From: Acridotheres tristis
Taxonomy: Eukaryota; Chordata; Aves; Passeriformes; Sturnidae
Assembly (NCBI GenBank): GCA_037013685.1
Contig: CM072884.1
Coordinates: 101,226,048-101,290,047 of the forward strand
Length of the DNA: 64,000 bases
Direction: 5' to 3'
The notes below the pieces were generated by a model. The model did no database searches, was not told the DNA's origin, and saw only the letters and a list, made by a program, of their open reading frames with translations. The position numbers and the translations under genes are program-made. The stretch's first letter is position 1. Every line of letters begins with the position of its first letter. Shown here one piece after another: positions 10,517-21,290 of this stretch.

Positions 10517-13500
10517 TGAAGACCTGAGGATTCCATTCAGGGCTTGTCAATTATTAGTCCAAAGTTAGAGCTGGGAAAGATTTTGCTGGTTTTGGAATCC
10601 GTAAGTCCGTCAGTTCCTTCTGACTGAACTGTTTGATAGGAAACATATACAACATTATATTCAAAAGGGCAAAATTAGAAGCAAATGAAGAAAATATAGA
10701 AGATAATCACAATCTATTTTGCTGCTAAAACCACTGAAAAGTGCATACTATTGCATCTTTCCACTTAGATAATAATTTTCAGTATTTTCTTCTGTCCTTT
10801 CCTTTATTACAGTTTTTCTTGCATGCAATTACACTATTGTCTTAGTTAGGATCAAAAGTGAATCTTCTCTCTCCACTTGGGTTCAGAGAGGTCTTAAAGC
10901 AAGTGAATTAGTTTCCTAGTAGGGTTACTCAGTGGTAAGTAATAATGAAGCCTTGTACACTTAACACTTTCTTGATAACCCAAGCATAACAGAAGACATG
11001 GTTTGTTAGACAATGGGATGTGCAAGACTGAAAATGCTGGGAGAAATTAAATGCAAGATGCTCTTGACAAACTGGAGAAATGGTCTGGAAAAATGCAATT
11101 CACTAAGCGTAAATTCTAGCTCTAGATTAGTGTACACAAATACAGCATGGGAAACAACTAACCACTGCAGAAGCCATGCTGGAAAAGATCCGGAGGAGGC
11201 AAACAGAAAATGACTCAGCACTGATCTACTGCTGTGGAAATTAATGCCCCTTATGCTAAGAGCTTATACTCCTTATACAAACAGGAGTTTAATCTCTGAG
11301 TGGTACAAAAATAATCCTCTTTCCTACTTCCTTCACCAGCCCTGGAGTCTCAGCAGATCCGATGTGTCAGGTGTTGGGTATCCTTTCAAGAAGGCTGTAG
11401 ACAATCAAAAGAGAACACAAAGGAGAATGCTGAATAATGTGAAAGAGATTTGCTCTCTGAAAAACAAAATTGAAATTTGGAATTGTTTTACCTGGGGAAC
11501 AGTGCTTGCAAGACACAAAAGAAAAAATGTTCTTTGTGAATCACAAGAAATATGAAAAGTCTAGATTGTAGCAAAGAGCTTTGAGAAATTTTTATATTGG
11601 TTAAACCAGTAGATAAATTTTCCTGGAAGTTGTGAAAACTTGATCAGCATGGTTTTAAGCACTGTTTGATTGAAACTGTCAGTAATGTCACAGGTAGAGG
11701 GATCTTGGCTTGAAGCAAGAACCTCCAGTCCAGATGGCAGACACAGCTCAACTGAATAGCCTGCAGTCTGCCTGTTACACTGCGTATTTTTGCTCTGCAG
11801 ATGACAAAAAGATATACTAGGATTTAATACTTCACAAATTCCACATGAAGATAAGCAGAGGCTTGGCTGGTCCCAAACTCGCACAAGGCATCACACCTGC
11901 TGTGTATGCACAGGCAATGTTAGATGGGAGAGAGACTCCCTGCACAGCACGTGTGATGATCAGCCAGCCCTGGCAGCACTGCTGCTCACACTGCACTAAC
12001 ACACTGCTCATGGGGGTGCTAATGATGGGAGCAGTGTCCTGCTGACCTCTGTGCCTCATTCCATGACCCCCCAGAGTCCCTCCAGCTGACTTTCAGGTTG
12101 TTTTTGAGGCATGGTCAATTAGATAATTGCTCTTTTCCTCCTTCTCATTGTTTCACCTGAACCCATTCCCTACTGCATTTTTCTTTTGTTTTTCTGTCCC
12201 ATGGGCGTCCTCCATTTCTTCTAATTCTAGCAATTTTTCAGAGCCATGCGTCCTTTTTTTCAACATAATTTGCATCCATTTAGAGTATGAAAATATACTA
12301 TTAGCTTCTCTTCAGCTTTTGCAGCTAGGGTTTCTGTCCCTAAGGCTTTGTCAGAGATCATCCCTTTAAGTGCCAAACGTGGAAGGGGTTCACAATCAAC
12401 GTGGAGATGTCAGCAACTCAGACTATCACACTCACCAAAATAATCCTGCCCCATGTCAGCCAACCAGCTTAGTTTTCTGTTGTCAGATTATTGTAGGTTA
12501 TGAGCAAACATCTCTAACAGAAGCGATGGAGATAACCCAAAACCACATCAAACCTGCTATAACTAAATACTGTTGGAAGAGTGAGACTGGGTTCTTTGAC
12601 TCCTAGTGGCTTATGAAAAAAAACCTCAAATATTATTTTATTTGAAAGACACCAATTAATTCTGCATAATGTACGCTATTAGCAATTGATACACTTGCTT
12701 TGTTTAGGGAAATCTGAAGAATAAAACAGATTGCTGTTTCCATCAAAACACTTCAAGCTGGATTTAATAGTGCTGAAATGCTAATTGTGAATTGTATTTC
12801 ACATCATACACTGCAGACTAATTTAAAAAGAGGAAAACATATTATGGTAAATACCACAATGCATTCACTATGAGTCATCTAAGCATATGATGAACTGGAA
12901 CAATACCAGCAGCACAACACAAAGCAGCTGAATTAAAGCTAGAGGGAGTACAATACCTTTGGATCAGGCCTAGTATATACTGAGAATATATACAGCTGCA
13001 TATACACCATTAGGTTTCTGGCAAAGAAAACATCGTGAACACTTTTTGTCTCTCCCTCTTCTTTCCCCAATGCAACACTTCCAAATATATTTGTATTAAG
13101 TCAGTAAGAAGCAAAATAAGTAGTCTTGCCTGTATGAAGAACAGGCAGCTTCAGCATCAGTTCCCTATGCTCCACTGTGATGCTGACCATGCTTATATTA
13201 CACAGATGCTTGCTTTTAGCATCCTAATGAGAACTTTCAAGAATTCAATTACTATTAAATTAGCTTTACTGAATGTTATCAGAATGCTTCTGAGGGTTTT
13301 GTATTATTCTATCAGCACAGGAAGGAAGGAATACCAAACTGTCAATCCAATTATTTTTCGTGTACTTTTTACAAGGAGGGGAAGGGTCAAGCATATGATT
13401 TGTCTTTCTCAGGGGAAAAAGAAGAAAGCAGCTGACATCTCTGGGAATTCAGTACCAGCTCCTTGGAACTTGAAGAAAGCCACTTTTGTCAAATCGTCTC

Positions 13501-14815
13501 AGTAACCATCAGTTTTTAGTAGTCGCTGTAGCATTTCCAGAGACACTGGCTCCCTCTGAAACAGCTATCAAATAGTCAGGATCCTCATTATCCACAACAC
13601 AGTGCTGGAATTCGAAAGACATTAGTTGATTCTCTGCCTCGTAAAACTGCAGATCTTCTCTGAGTGAAAGAAGCCCTGATAAAGCCCAATGGCTTCATCC
13701 AGCTGGGTTCTGAAGCCTTCTTAAAAGTCATATGATTATGACTGTATGATTCTGAGATACCTGGATGTGGAGGTATGATTGCTCCCAGGGATAGCTCTGC
13801 TTTCAGAAGAAAGATTAGAACACTGGTCCCTAGCCAATAACTCTTTATGTCTTCCCCAGTACCTTGAAGCATTGTCCAAAACAATATTACAGAGGGTAGT
13901 GTATTTCAGTTATAGTTCCATGGTAACATTATGTGAATGTTAGATATTTGTAAATAGGCATTCCACGGACACATTACATTTCTCCCAGCTTTCCTGCTTC
14001 ACATCCCTGGATACTCATATTTTTTCTCTAAAATATGCACTAGAAAGCTCTTTGGCATTTTACTCCTTTGACTTCCATTCTGATAGCTGTGTTTCCACAA
14101 CTTTTTTTCTGAGGATCAAGTATTAACAGGCCTCCATTGGTTCAAAATTGTATTCTGTTTCTGGGATGTGTAACAACCCTGTTAAGAACTGAGCCAGGAA
14201 CTAGAGTAGGGATTTGATATATAAATCCTCAGGTGTCCCACTGTGCCCATCATTCATCAATAGTTCATTCAACTGCCCTCCTATTAGAACTAGAGGATGC
14301 CAGCAGGGATCAAAGCACAAGGGACTCTGAGTGCATATTAACTGAATTAAATTGTCAATGTATTAAACTTCCATGAATTCACAGGTTGATTTTAGCTTCT
14401 ACCGGGTGATATAAAAATACGCACATACAAATACATGCCTACAAAAAGAGGGAATCAATACTCTCAATTCATTGCAAATTTAAAAGACTCAAACACAATT
14501 AAAACCTGCTTAGCTTAGCTGTAATGCAGAAGAATATAATTATTTCTCTCAGTGCTTAGATTACCTTCTCTGTTAAAACCTTTTCTTCTGGAAAACTTTA
14601 GCTGTTCAGAGAGCATAAAGAACAGTAAATAAATATGTGGCAATAGTAATTTAGCTATTCATATTACTGGAAAAAATGGTTGTATTTATCTCTTTAGCAT
14701 ACACATTGCCATGAGATTGCCTTTTCTAATTTATTGAACTAAGCCAGGAAACAATTACCATCCAAAACGGCCAAATTCCTGAATAAACATACACCCAAAT
14801 AGTCATGTTGTGACT

Positions 14816-15303
14816 TCAGTCTGGAACATCCCTGTGCCATGCAGCCACAGGGGACCTCAGTGACACTGTAAGGTGCCAAAACACAGCACTGTGCTCATGA
14901 AACAGAAGCCCAGCACATTCTGTGCAGGAGGCAGCGTCCAGAGGGTGCAATGCTCTTCCAGCATCAGTCACTTTTGAGCCAGGCAGGTACCATCCCTGGG
15001 GGGAGAGCAGCAGATGTGCTCCCATCTCCCCTCCGTCAGAGCCCAGGCAGGATCATTTGCACTCTATTTCAATGAGCCACCAGCTCACAGCACCAGGAGC
15101 TGTTGCTTTTGGAGGGCAGCACACAGCAAGGCCCAGGCAGCTCCCAGAGGTTTTCCATTCTGTGCCATTCACCTCACAGGTGGGAGGGAGGGAACAGGCA
15201 TCCAGCCTGGTTCACCTTGTCCTTACACTTCCCTGAGGAGAGAGCATCTCCCTCTGCTGCACTCATGGCCTTGCTGCCCACCTGCTCCTTGACAAGCACG
15301 TAG
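14816..15303. other. GC-rich, CpG-poor patch with overlapping chance-like frames
   Basis: Open frames overlap here in four frames (14816-15025 and 15174-15389 minus; 14922-15236, 15014-15292 and 15103-15303 plus). They encode mutually exclusive, low-complexity products rich in Ser, Pro, His and Cys. That arises from base composition, not from coding selection in any one frame. I cannot name a repeat family for it. A non-coding exon or an old unclassified repeat are alternatives. Confidence 0.5.
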
Positions 15304-16972
15304 CTCAAAGAGCCAAAAGATTCAGATTGTATTTTTTTATATTTCAAATGAACCAAGGGGTGTTGACTAGAGTGGACCACACAAGCCATGCATCAGCAGT
15401 CTTTGTAATGCCAGAAGAGCAATCCACTTCAGCTGAACCACTGCAGAGAAGTTTCCCCACTGCCAGTAAATTGGAGAATTGGATAAGACACCACATTTTT
15501 AAAGCTGTGCAAAACCAGGACAGTTTCCCAGCTACTTTTCTTTATCCTTCTTGTACATTCATTTTTATATGAGGTTTTGGACTAAACTTTGAAGGCTTTT
15601 TCAAAGTCAGACCTATGGCTTTTTCCTGTGTTTATTTTTACCCAGCTAAGCTTCCACTGAATTAAATTTTAACCCAGTAAACCTGATCAAGAAGAGCTTT
15701 GGGGGGACCTTGATATATCTGAGAACAGGGGCTTCCAGCTTTCCTTCCTCCTCCGCTACTCCAGGATAACTGGCAGCAGCACCACAAGCTACTTTACCTC
15801 TTGTCACCTCACAGCAATAATCAATACAAACTAAAAAGGCAAACAGTGCAGCTATTATTTGAGAAAGAAACCGCAAAGACACCCATGGTCTATGGTCTGT
15901 GGAGATGACTCATTCCACAGCACAATCTAATTCCAAAACAATTACAGCAAAATCAAAATCCTCACACAAAGGAGAGACAAAACACAAAGTCTGGACCTCT
16001 GCTGAGCACATGACTCTATAAAGCTGACATGACTGCAGAGATTTCACTGCCTTCTAACCATAAAGCACAACTGTCCATTTTCTTTAAACTCCTCCATGGA
16101 GAATTAAATGGTAAAGAAAACAGACTACAGGGCAGTATGGTTCAAATGTGAGTGCTTGTGCATCAAATTTGCTACTGCAGTTTAATTCAAAAAGAGAATT
16201 AGCATTCTTCTTCTCCACTGTAATTTAAAATAAATTACCCACTGACCAAAACCAATAGATTATCATATTAATTGGTAACTTTTATGTTCATTATATTGTA
16301 AGAGAAAACCACAATTTCTCTAAATATGTTCATTACTCAGATAATTATCCAAAACAATTATGCAATACAATTACCCAGACAATTACTCAGGAGGGAAATT
16401 ATCTCCAGATGCATCACAAGCTATTCTATGAAGTGCTCAGTATTTATCGTTTTGGTTGTATTGGCTGTGATTGATCAAATGAGTCATACATCGTTCTGTC
16501 AATTCTCCATTGTGAGCAAATACTTCTAAAGCAAATATCCACTAATTCTAACTTCAGGTGGTGTAAATATCACACATGGGAGCTCACACTTCACATTCAT
16601 ACTCTGTGGAAGAAAAAGTCCGAACTAACCAAAATCTAATCCGGGCAAAATGCCACTTGACTATGTATTGCACTGTCTGTACTTGCCCTTAAAGCAATAT
16701 TTTCTACCTGTTAAAAGCAAACTTGGCCAAGTTCTGTGAAACAACAAGATGAACAGTCAGATTCCTTCTCTTGATCTGAAACTAGTCACTAATTTGGTAG
16801 CAAGATTATTTTAAAAACCACAGTTTTCCAGGATAATGCAGAAAATTAAGTGGTAACTATCATGATCTCATACAGTACTGCAAATTCTCAGTCATGCAAA
16901 AAGAAATTAAGCTTTTATTTTAGATCTGAATCTACGGGCTTCTTGCTTTGAATTTAAGATAGATTATCTTTC

Positions 16973-17026
16973 AATTATTAGCTTTTCTTCAGGTCTTTTA
17001 ATTATTAGGTTTTCTTGAGGTCCTGA
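16973..17026 (+). repeat. 27-bp tandem duplication (two copies)
   Basis: The unit starting AATTATTAGC at 16973 recurs at 17000 as AATTATTAGG, with only a few differences over the following bases (TTTTCTTCAGGTC versus TTTTCTTGAGGTC). The exact 27-base spacing shows a local tandem duplication that has since diverged slightly. Confidence 0.85.
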
Positions 17027-18280
17027 ATGAACCTCAGAATTCAAAGCACAGCCACAGCCAAACCAGGTTTTTGCCTGTGTTTGTGAGCAAAAAGAATGGA
17101 AATTACAAACCAGGCTTCAGCATCTATTAACTCTGAGTAAAAAATTTAACAGATTAGCTGTTTTGTAATTAAAGTTTCAGGATATGCTATGAAAGCCTTA
17201 AGAAAGTGTAGGGCTGAATCAACAAATTCTTGAGCAGGTTCACCACCAACTCATTAGTATTTCTGCATCATTGCATTTCTAATATTTTTTGGAACTTTCA
17301 AGGGTCATAATGCCAAGGCTCACTGAGGTCCAGTATGGTCTTTGAATCACCTTAAGCAGCAAGGTTTAAAAAGCCCACAAAGTACACCTCGTTTTACTGT
17401 TTTAAAACATTGCATATTAAGATATTCCAGTTTGATGTTTACAAAGACTTGCCATGGCTTACCCTGACACCACATTCTTCAAAATATTCTTAAGCCTTAT
17501 TTTCAGATGTTTTTGTCCTAGTTGGAGAGATTTGACAGTACAGATAGGCAACTAAGCCCTAGGGCTAGGCATGAGTTTCACTTCTTAACAATATTTTATC
17601 TACAAAGAGCAGCACACGAATAGACAAGTTGCTCTGTGCTCTGCAGCTTCTATTGACATTAAAACGCAAACTCATACTTCCTCCTCTTCTTTCATAGAAT
17701 TTAATTGGTGCCAAAGTGAAAGATCCCAGCATGACCTGTCTCCACTCTAAGCCACTCCAGCTGTGATCGTGAGCAAATTTGTACGTTCAGATACTGCTGC
17801 AAGGGAGACCTTCCTAATAAGCTGGGGCTTTGCACTGATGGAGGAAAAAAAAAAGTGCTTGGTTGGAACCAAGGGCGGGGCTGAGGCACGGCTTACCCCA
17901 CCCTTAGAGTTAAACAAAGCTTTAAAGGCCTCAATAAGGGCCAAATGGAAACAGAATAAGGACTTGGCTATTTACTCCACACAGAAGAGTTAGTACAGGC
18001 AATAGTGCTAACAACTTGTGTAGTATAAGTGAGCAAGTCTATAGTTTATTGACCTGTATAGTGTAGGCATTAGGATTGCAGTTCCTCACACATTTTTTTC
18101 ACTTTTCTGATCAGAATCTCACTAGGGATGAGACTCCTTTGCAGTCTCTAGATTTTTCACTGCACTGTGAGGAAGTCTGAGTTAGCTTTAAACTACCTGC
18201 TGCTGCTTGTAATGAAAAGTGAGTCACTCAGCCTCAGCATAATATATTTGCTACCCACCAGTGCAAGGTGGGCATGCTTT

Positions 18281-18565
18281 ATCATAGAATCACAGAATAG
18301 TTTGGGTTGGAAGGCACCTTAAGCATTGCCCGGTTCCAATCTCCCTGCCATGGACAGCAACACCTTCCACTAGACCAGATTTCTCAGAATCCCATCCAAC
18401 CTGCCAGGAATGGGGCCTCTATAGGCAACTCGTTCCTGTGCCTGAGCACACTCACAGTAAAGAATTTCTGCCTAATTTCTAATCTAAACCCTCTTTGAGT
18501 TTAAAACCATTGCCCCTCGTCCCTGAAGCCTTCACTTCTCTAGACAGATCAACCCCAACTCTCTC
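18281..18565 (-). mobile_element. CR1 LINE 3'-end fragment
   Basis: On the plus strand the copy opens with the reversed CR1 tail ATCATAGAATCACAGAATAG, then the familiar TTTGGGTTGGAAGGCACCTT. It continues through the reverse complement of the CR1 3' region (words equivalent to AAGAATTTCTGCCTAATTTC and TTAAAACCATTGCCCCTCGT). Similarity fades after about 18560. It is a short 5'-truncated insertion on the minus strand with no coding capacity. Confidence 0.9.
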
Positions 18566-20757
18566 AGTCATTATGAACTGCACTGCTGTTGAATGGGCAT
18601 CCCTCGCTTTCACACACTGCCCCCTTTCCTCGGAATGCTCTGAAGGGGATGGATATATACGATGCAAATACACTGCACACATCCAGCACTGATATGGCAA
18701 TATCCACTGCCAACACGTGTGGCAACCTGTTCCTCTTTATGATTTTGACTTCACAAAGCTTAATCCTTGCACATTAAAAGAAGAATTTAACTACAAAGAA
18801 ATTTTAGCAGTAGTTTGTCTGAGTGTGTTGAGCTAGATATTAGAAAAATAAGTTTTTGACTGTCTTTCAGTACTGTCAATGGAGAACCATAGCATGCAGG
18901 AAAAGAGCAACAGAGTGAAGAAATTATTGGAAAGATATGTCAGTTTAAAACTGTGCTTCAGATGGGGCTAAATGTGAACAGAGGCTAAATGGTCTCAGTG
19001 TCCCAATAGTTTTTTAAGGAAAAACTGAAGCCTACTGAAAATAGTCCTGTTCTAGATGAATTTTCCCAACCTCGGGTACTTTTCTATTTATCCTTAATAT
19101 ATCACAGACATATAAAAAATATATCACACACACATCAGGACTGAATAAGGATTTCATCCAATTAAATGTATTGTTTTAAACTTCAGAAAATAATGACCAA
19201 GAGAAACGCAAACAATAGAAACGCCTTTAAAATTCTGTGTCTTCATAACTAAAGCCTAAAACCACCAGGTTTCCCATAAACTTCAGCTTGAAACAATTGA
19301 ACATCACCTCCACAGGCTTAGAGGAGGGCTTTCTGCAACCAATAAAACTAGAAAGGACAGATAAAAGCAGAGGTTAAAGGCAGAGCTGGCACATGGGTAT
19401 TATTCTTTTCTTGCTTTTTGTGCAGCTGAACTGGTCCATATCCTGAGTTTATCACATTCACTCCTTTCCATCTCAGTCATAAACAGGACACCTCAAAAAG
19501 CTCCTATTCCAGTTTTGATATTGGAAAGATAGACCAAAAATTTTATTCTTCAGTAGAAGTCCTTTCCCCAGGTAGTTTGTCTGAAGAAAGGTTAATCTTG
19601 GTACACTGGGAAGTAGTTCATTGTTAAGAAAGAAACAAGACCTGATTGAGCTGCTATGCCACAAGAGAAGGTAAGGGAAAATAACCTGCAGGATGAGTTC
19701 AGGACAACATCACTCATATACAAATAATGGAGAGAAGATGTAATGCTTTTTGGGGAACATTACAGCTGAAATTTGTGATCCAATGGAGCATTTATTTTCC
19801 ACTGACTGTAATGGGACTATGATTTAACTGTTTTTGTGTTCTCCCAAAGTGTGGAGGACTCAGTTTTTGAAACTTCAGGCATAAATCGGGTAAGAATGAA
19901 AGAAATAAACTAATCATAAATCAGAAAATGTAAACAGTAATTATAAAATGAGTATTTCTTTATCAGGATTTTTGAACAGAGAAATAGCCATTTAGATTAA
20001 AGTCAATCAGACTATTTTTTTGTAAGTCTAAAATGTTTTGCAGAGAAGCATTTATTTCAATGACATTTTAAAGAGGGTCCATGCCAATTTCAAAAGGAAA
20101 ACAAGGAAGAGAAAAAGGAATCAAAACACTTCCTTTCTCAGTTTGAAAACTGACATTTTGATTCAAACATTTTTACCTCACAGAATTGTAACACTGTGAC
20201 TTTGTGCCAGTTTGGAACAAAAATAGATGTATAACCTTCAAAAAATCATCATAAAATCAATCTCGTTCCTTTGACCTGCTCTCTAATTGTCTGGGATTAT
20301 ATCATATAGCTTAAGAAGCTGCCAAGAAATGTCCAAATTCAAAGACATTACAAAAGTAAGCATAAAATAAGCTTTTTTTTTAATGTAAGCTCATTGATTT
20401 CGTAAAAACCTTGGCTTGATGGCCTCTTTAAATTGCTTTTTTCCTCTATATGTGAAGCTATAAATCCCTTCTGGCTGCTAGATGTTTCTGTATTTCGAGT
20501 GATCTCAGATCCACCTGCGTCACTTTTTATTAGCAAAAAGAAAAAAGTGTTGTTATTTGCCATACCACCAAAATCTGAAAATATTTTCAGTTCTTATCTA
20601 TAATTCTGTAGGTGAGAATTGTAGCTATTGTTGGTTGGACTTTAACTGGAAGCTCACTTTTGCTTTCAAAAATATGCATTAATGGCAGGATGGGCAGAGA
20701 TGAGGCCAATCCCTTTCTTCCTGGCAGCCTGAATGTGTGATGTTGGCAGGTAGGAAA
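18566..20757. other. unique AT-rich sequence, no gene supported
   Basis: No open frame over about 75 codons and no recognised repeat beyond the CR1 tail to the left. An AT-rich stretch with short ATATATCACA-type words lies near 19098-19130. I see nothing else that supports a gene. Confidence 0.55.
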
Positions 20758-20800
20758 TCAACGCTTCTTTGGTCTAGAAACCAATAATACAAAACTTAAG

Positions 20801-20963
20801 ATGGGCCAGAGTTTTTTTTCAAGTGTCTCTACACAACCAAACCTCATCTTAGGGACTCCCAGAGTCCATTTCCAGAGCCAGGTGTTCACCCTGCGCTGCT
20901 GCGCTACCCCTGCCTGGATGCGTAGAAATCCAGTGGAGGCAACATCTGGCACAACTCGGAAAG
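20801..20963 (+). other. candidate exon: open frame ending at a donor-like site
   Basis: An ATG at 20801 opens a frame that runs into an AAG|GTGAGG sequence, with the last exonic base at 20963. This is a near-consensus 5' splice donor. The translation (starting MGQSFFSSVSTQPN) matches no family I know, and the opposite strand is also open (20758-20952). Its position on the left side of a CpG-rich patch is the main reason to list it. Confidence 0.15.
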
Positions 20964-21180
20964 GTGAGGTGGAAACAAGCGGATTAGGAGGCAGTCACTA
21001 GAGGGCAATGCAGCACTTTAGCTGTCCCATTCCTGCCACCCGAGTGTCCATCCTGAGCTCTCCAGGAGCCCCGGGCAGCTCCGCACCCAGCCCAGAGTGC
21101 GGACACGGTGTGTGCGCGTCCTGCCCAGCCGCGCTCTGCTCTGCGAGGGAACAACAACCTCGCTCCTCTCTAGAGGAGGA
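20880..21180. promoter_or_regulatory. small CpG-rich patch, candidate promoter or unmethylated island
   Basis: In otherwise CpG-poor, AT-rich DNA this interval carries about 16-17 CpG dinucleotides. Eleven of them fall in the 121 bases from 21040 to 21160 (for example at 21072, 21082, 21100, 21106, 21115, 21117, 21130, 21132 and 21144). The 21041-21180 part is visibly GC-rich. Birds often have short CpG islands at promoters. No TATA box or recognised first coding exon accompanies it, so a distal regulatory element or a decayed GC-rich repeat remain possible. Confidence 0.4.
20995..21007 (+). promoter_or_regulatory. CTCF-like core motif at the edge of the CpG-rich patch
   Basis: The 13 bases TCACTAGAGGGCA match the CTCF core CCASYAGRKGGCR at 12 of 13 positions; only the first C is replaced by T. 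The motif lies next to the CpG-rich patch, a common setting for insulator or promoter-proximal CTCF sites. Binding cannot be concluded from sequence alone. Confidence 0.35.
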
Positions 21181-21290
21181 CACTACTTGAACAGAATCCA
21201 TGTGATTAGGCATGTGGGATTTTGCAAAGCCTGGAATGCTTGGTGTGTAATTGGCAGGCCATTAATTAGGTCAGGGGATATCTGCAGGTA

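Larger units (their letters stand above)
10517..18280. other. unique AT-rich sequence, no gene supported
   Basis: Nearly 8 kb with short open frames only. The longest, 13035-13505 plus (156 codons), has no recognisable domain, signal peptide or flanking gene signals. A GC-richer, CpG-poor patch lies at 14816-15303 with overlapping frames on both strands. A 27-base tandem duplication lies at 16973-17026. No CR1 tail, LTR or RNA gene was seen. The stretch around 17700-17990 is GC-richer with a short G/C word near 17873 but has no other promoter-like feature. Confidence 0.55.

Noticed and set aside
13035..13505. 156-codon plus-strand open frame
   Set aside because: No recognisable domain, an AT-biased composition and no nearby promoter or splice signals; its length is compatible with chance in 64 kb read in six frames.
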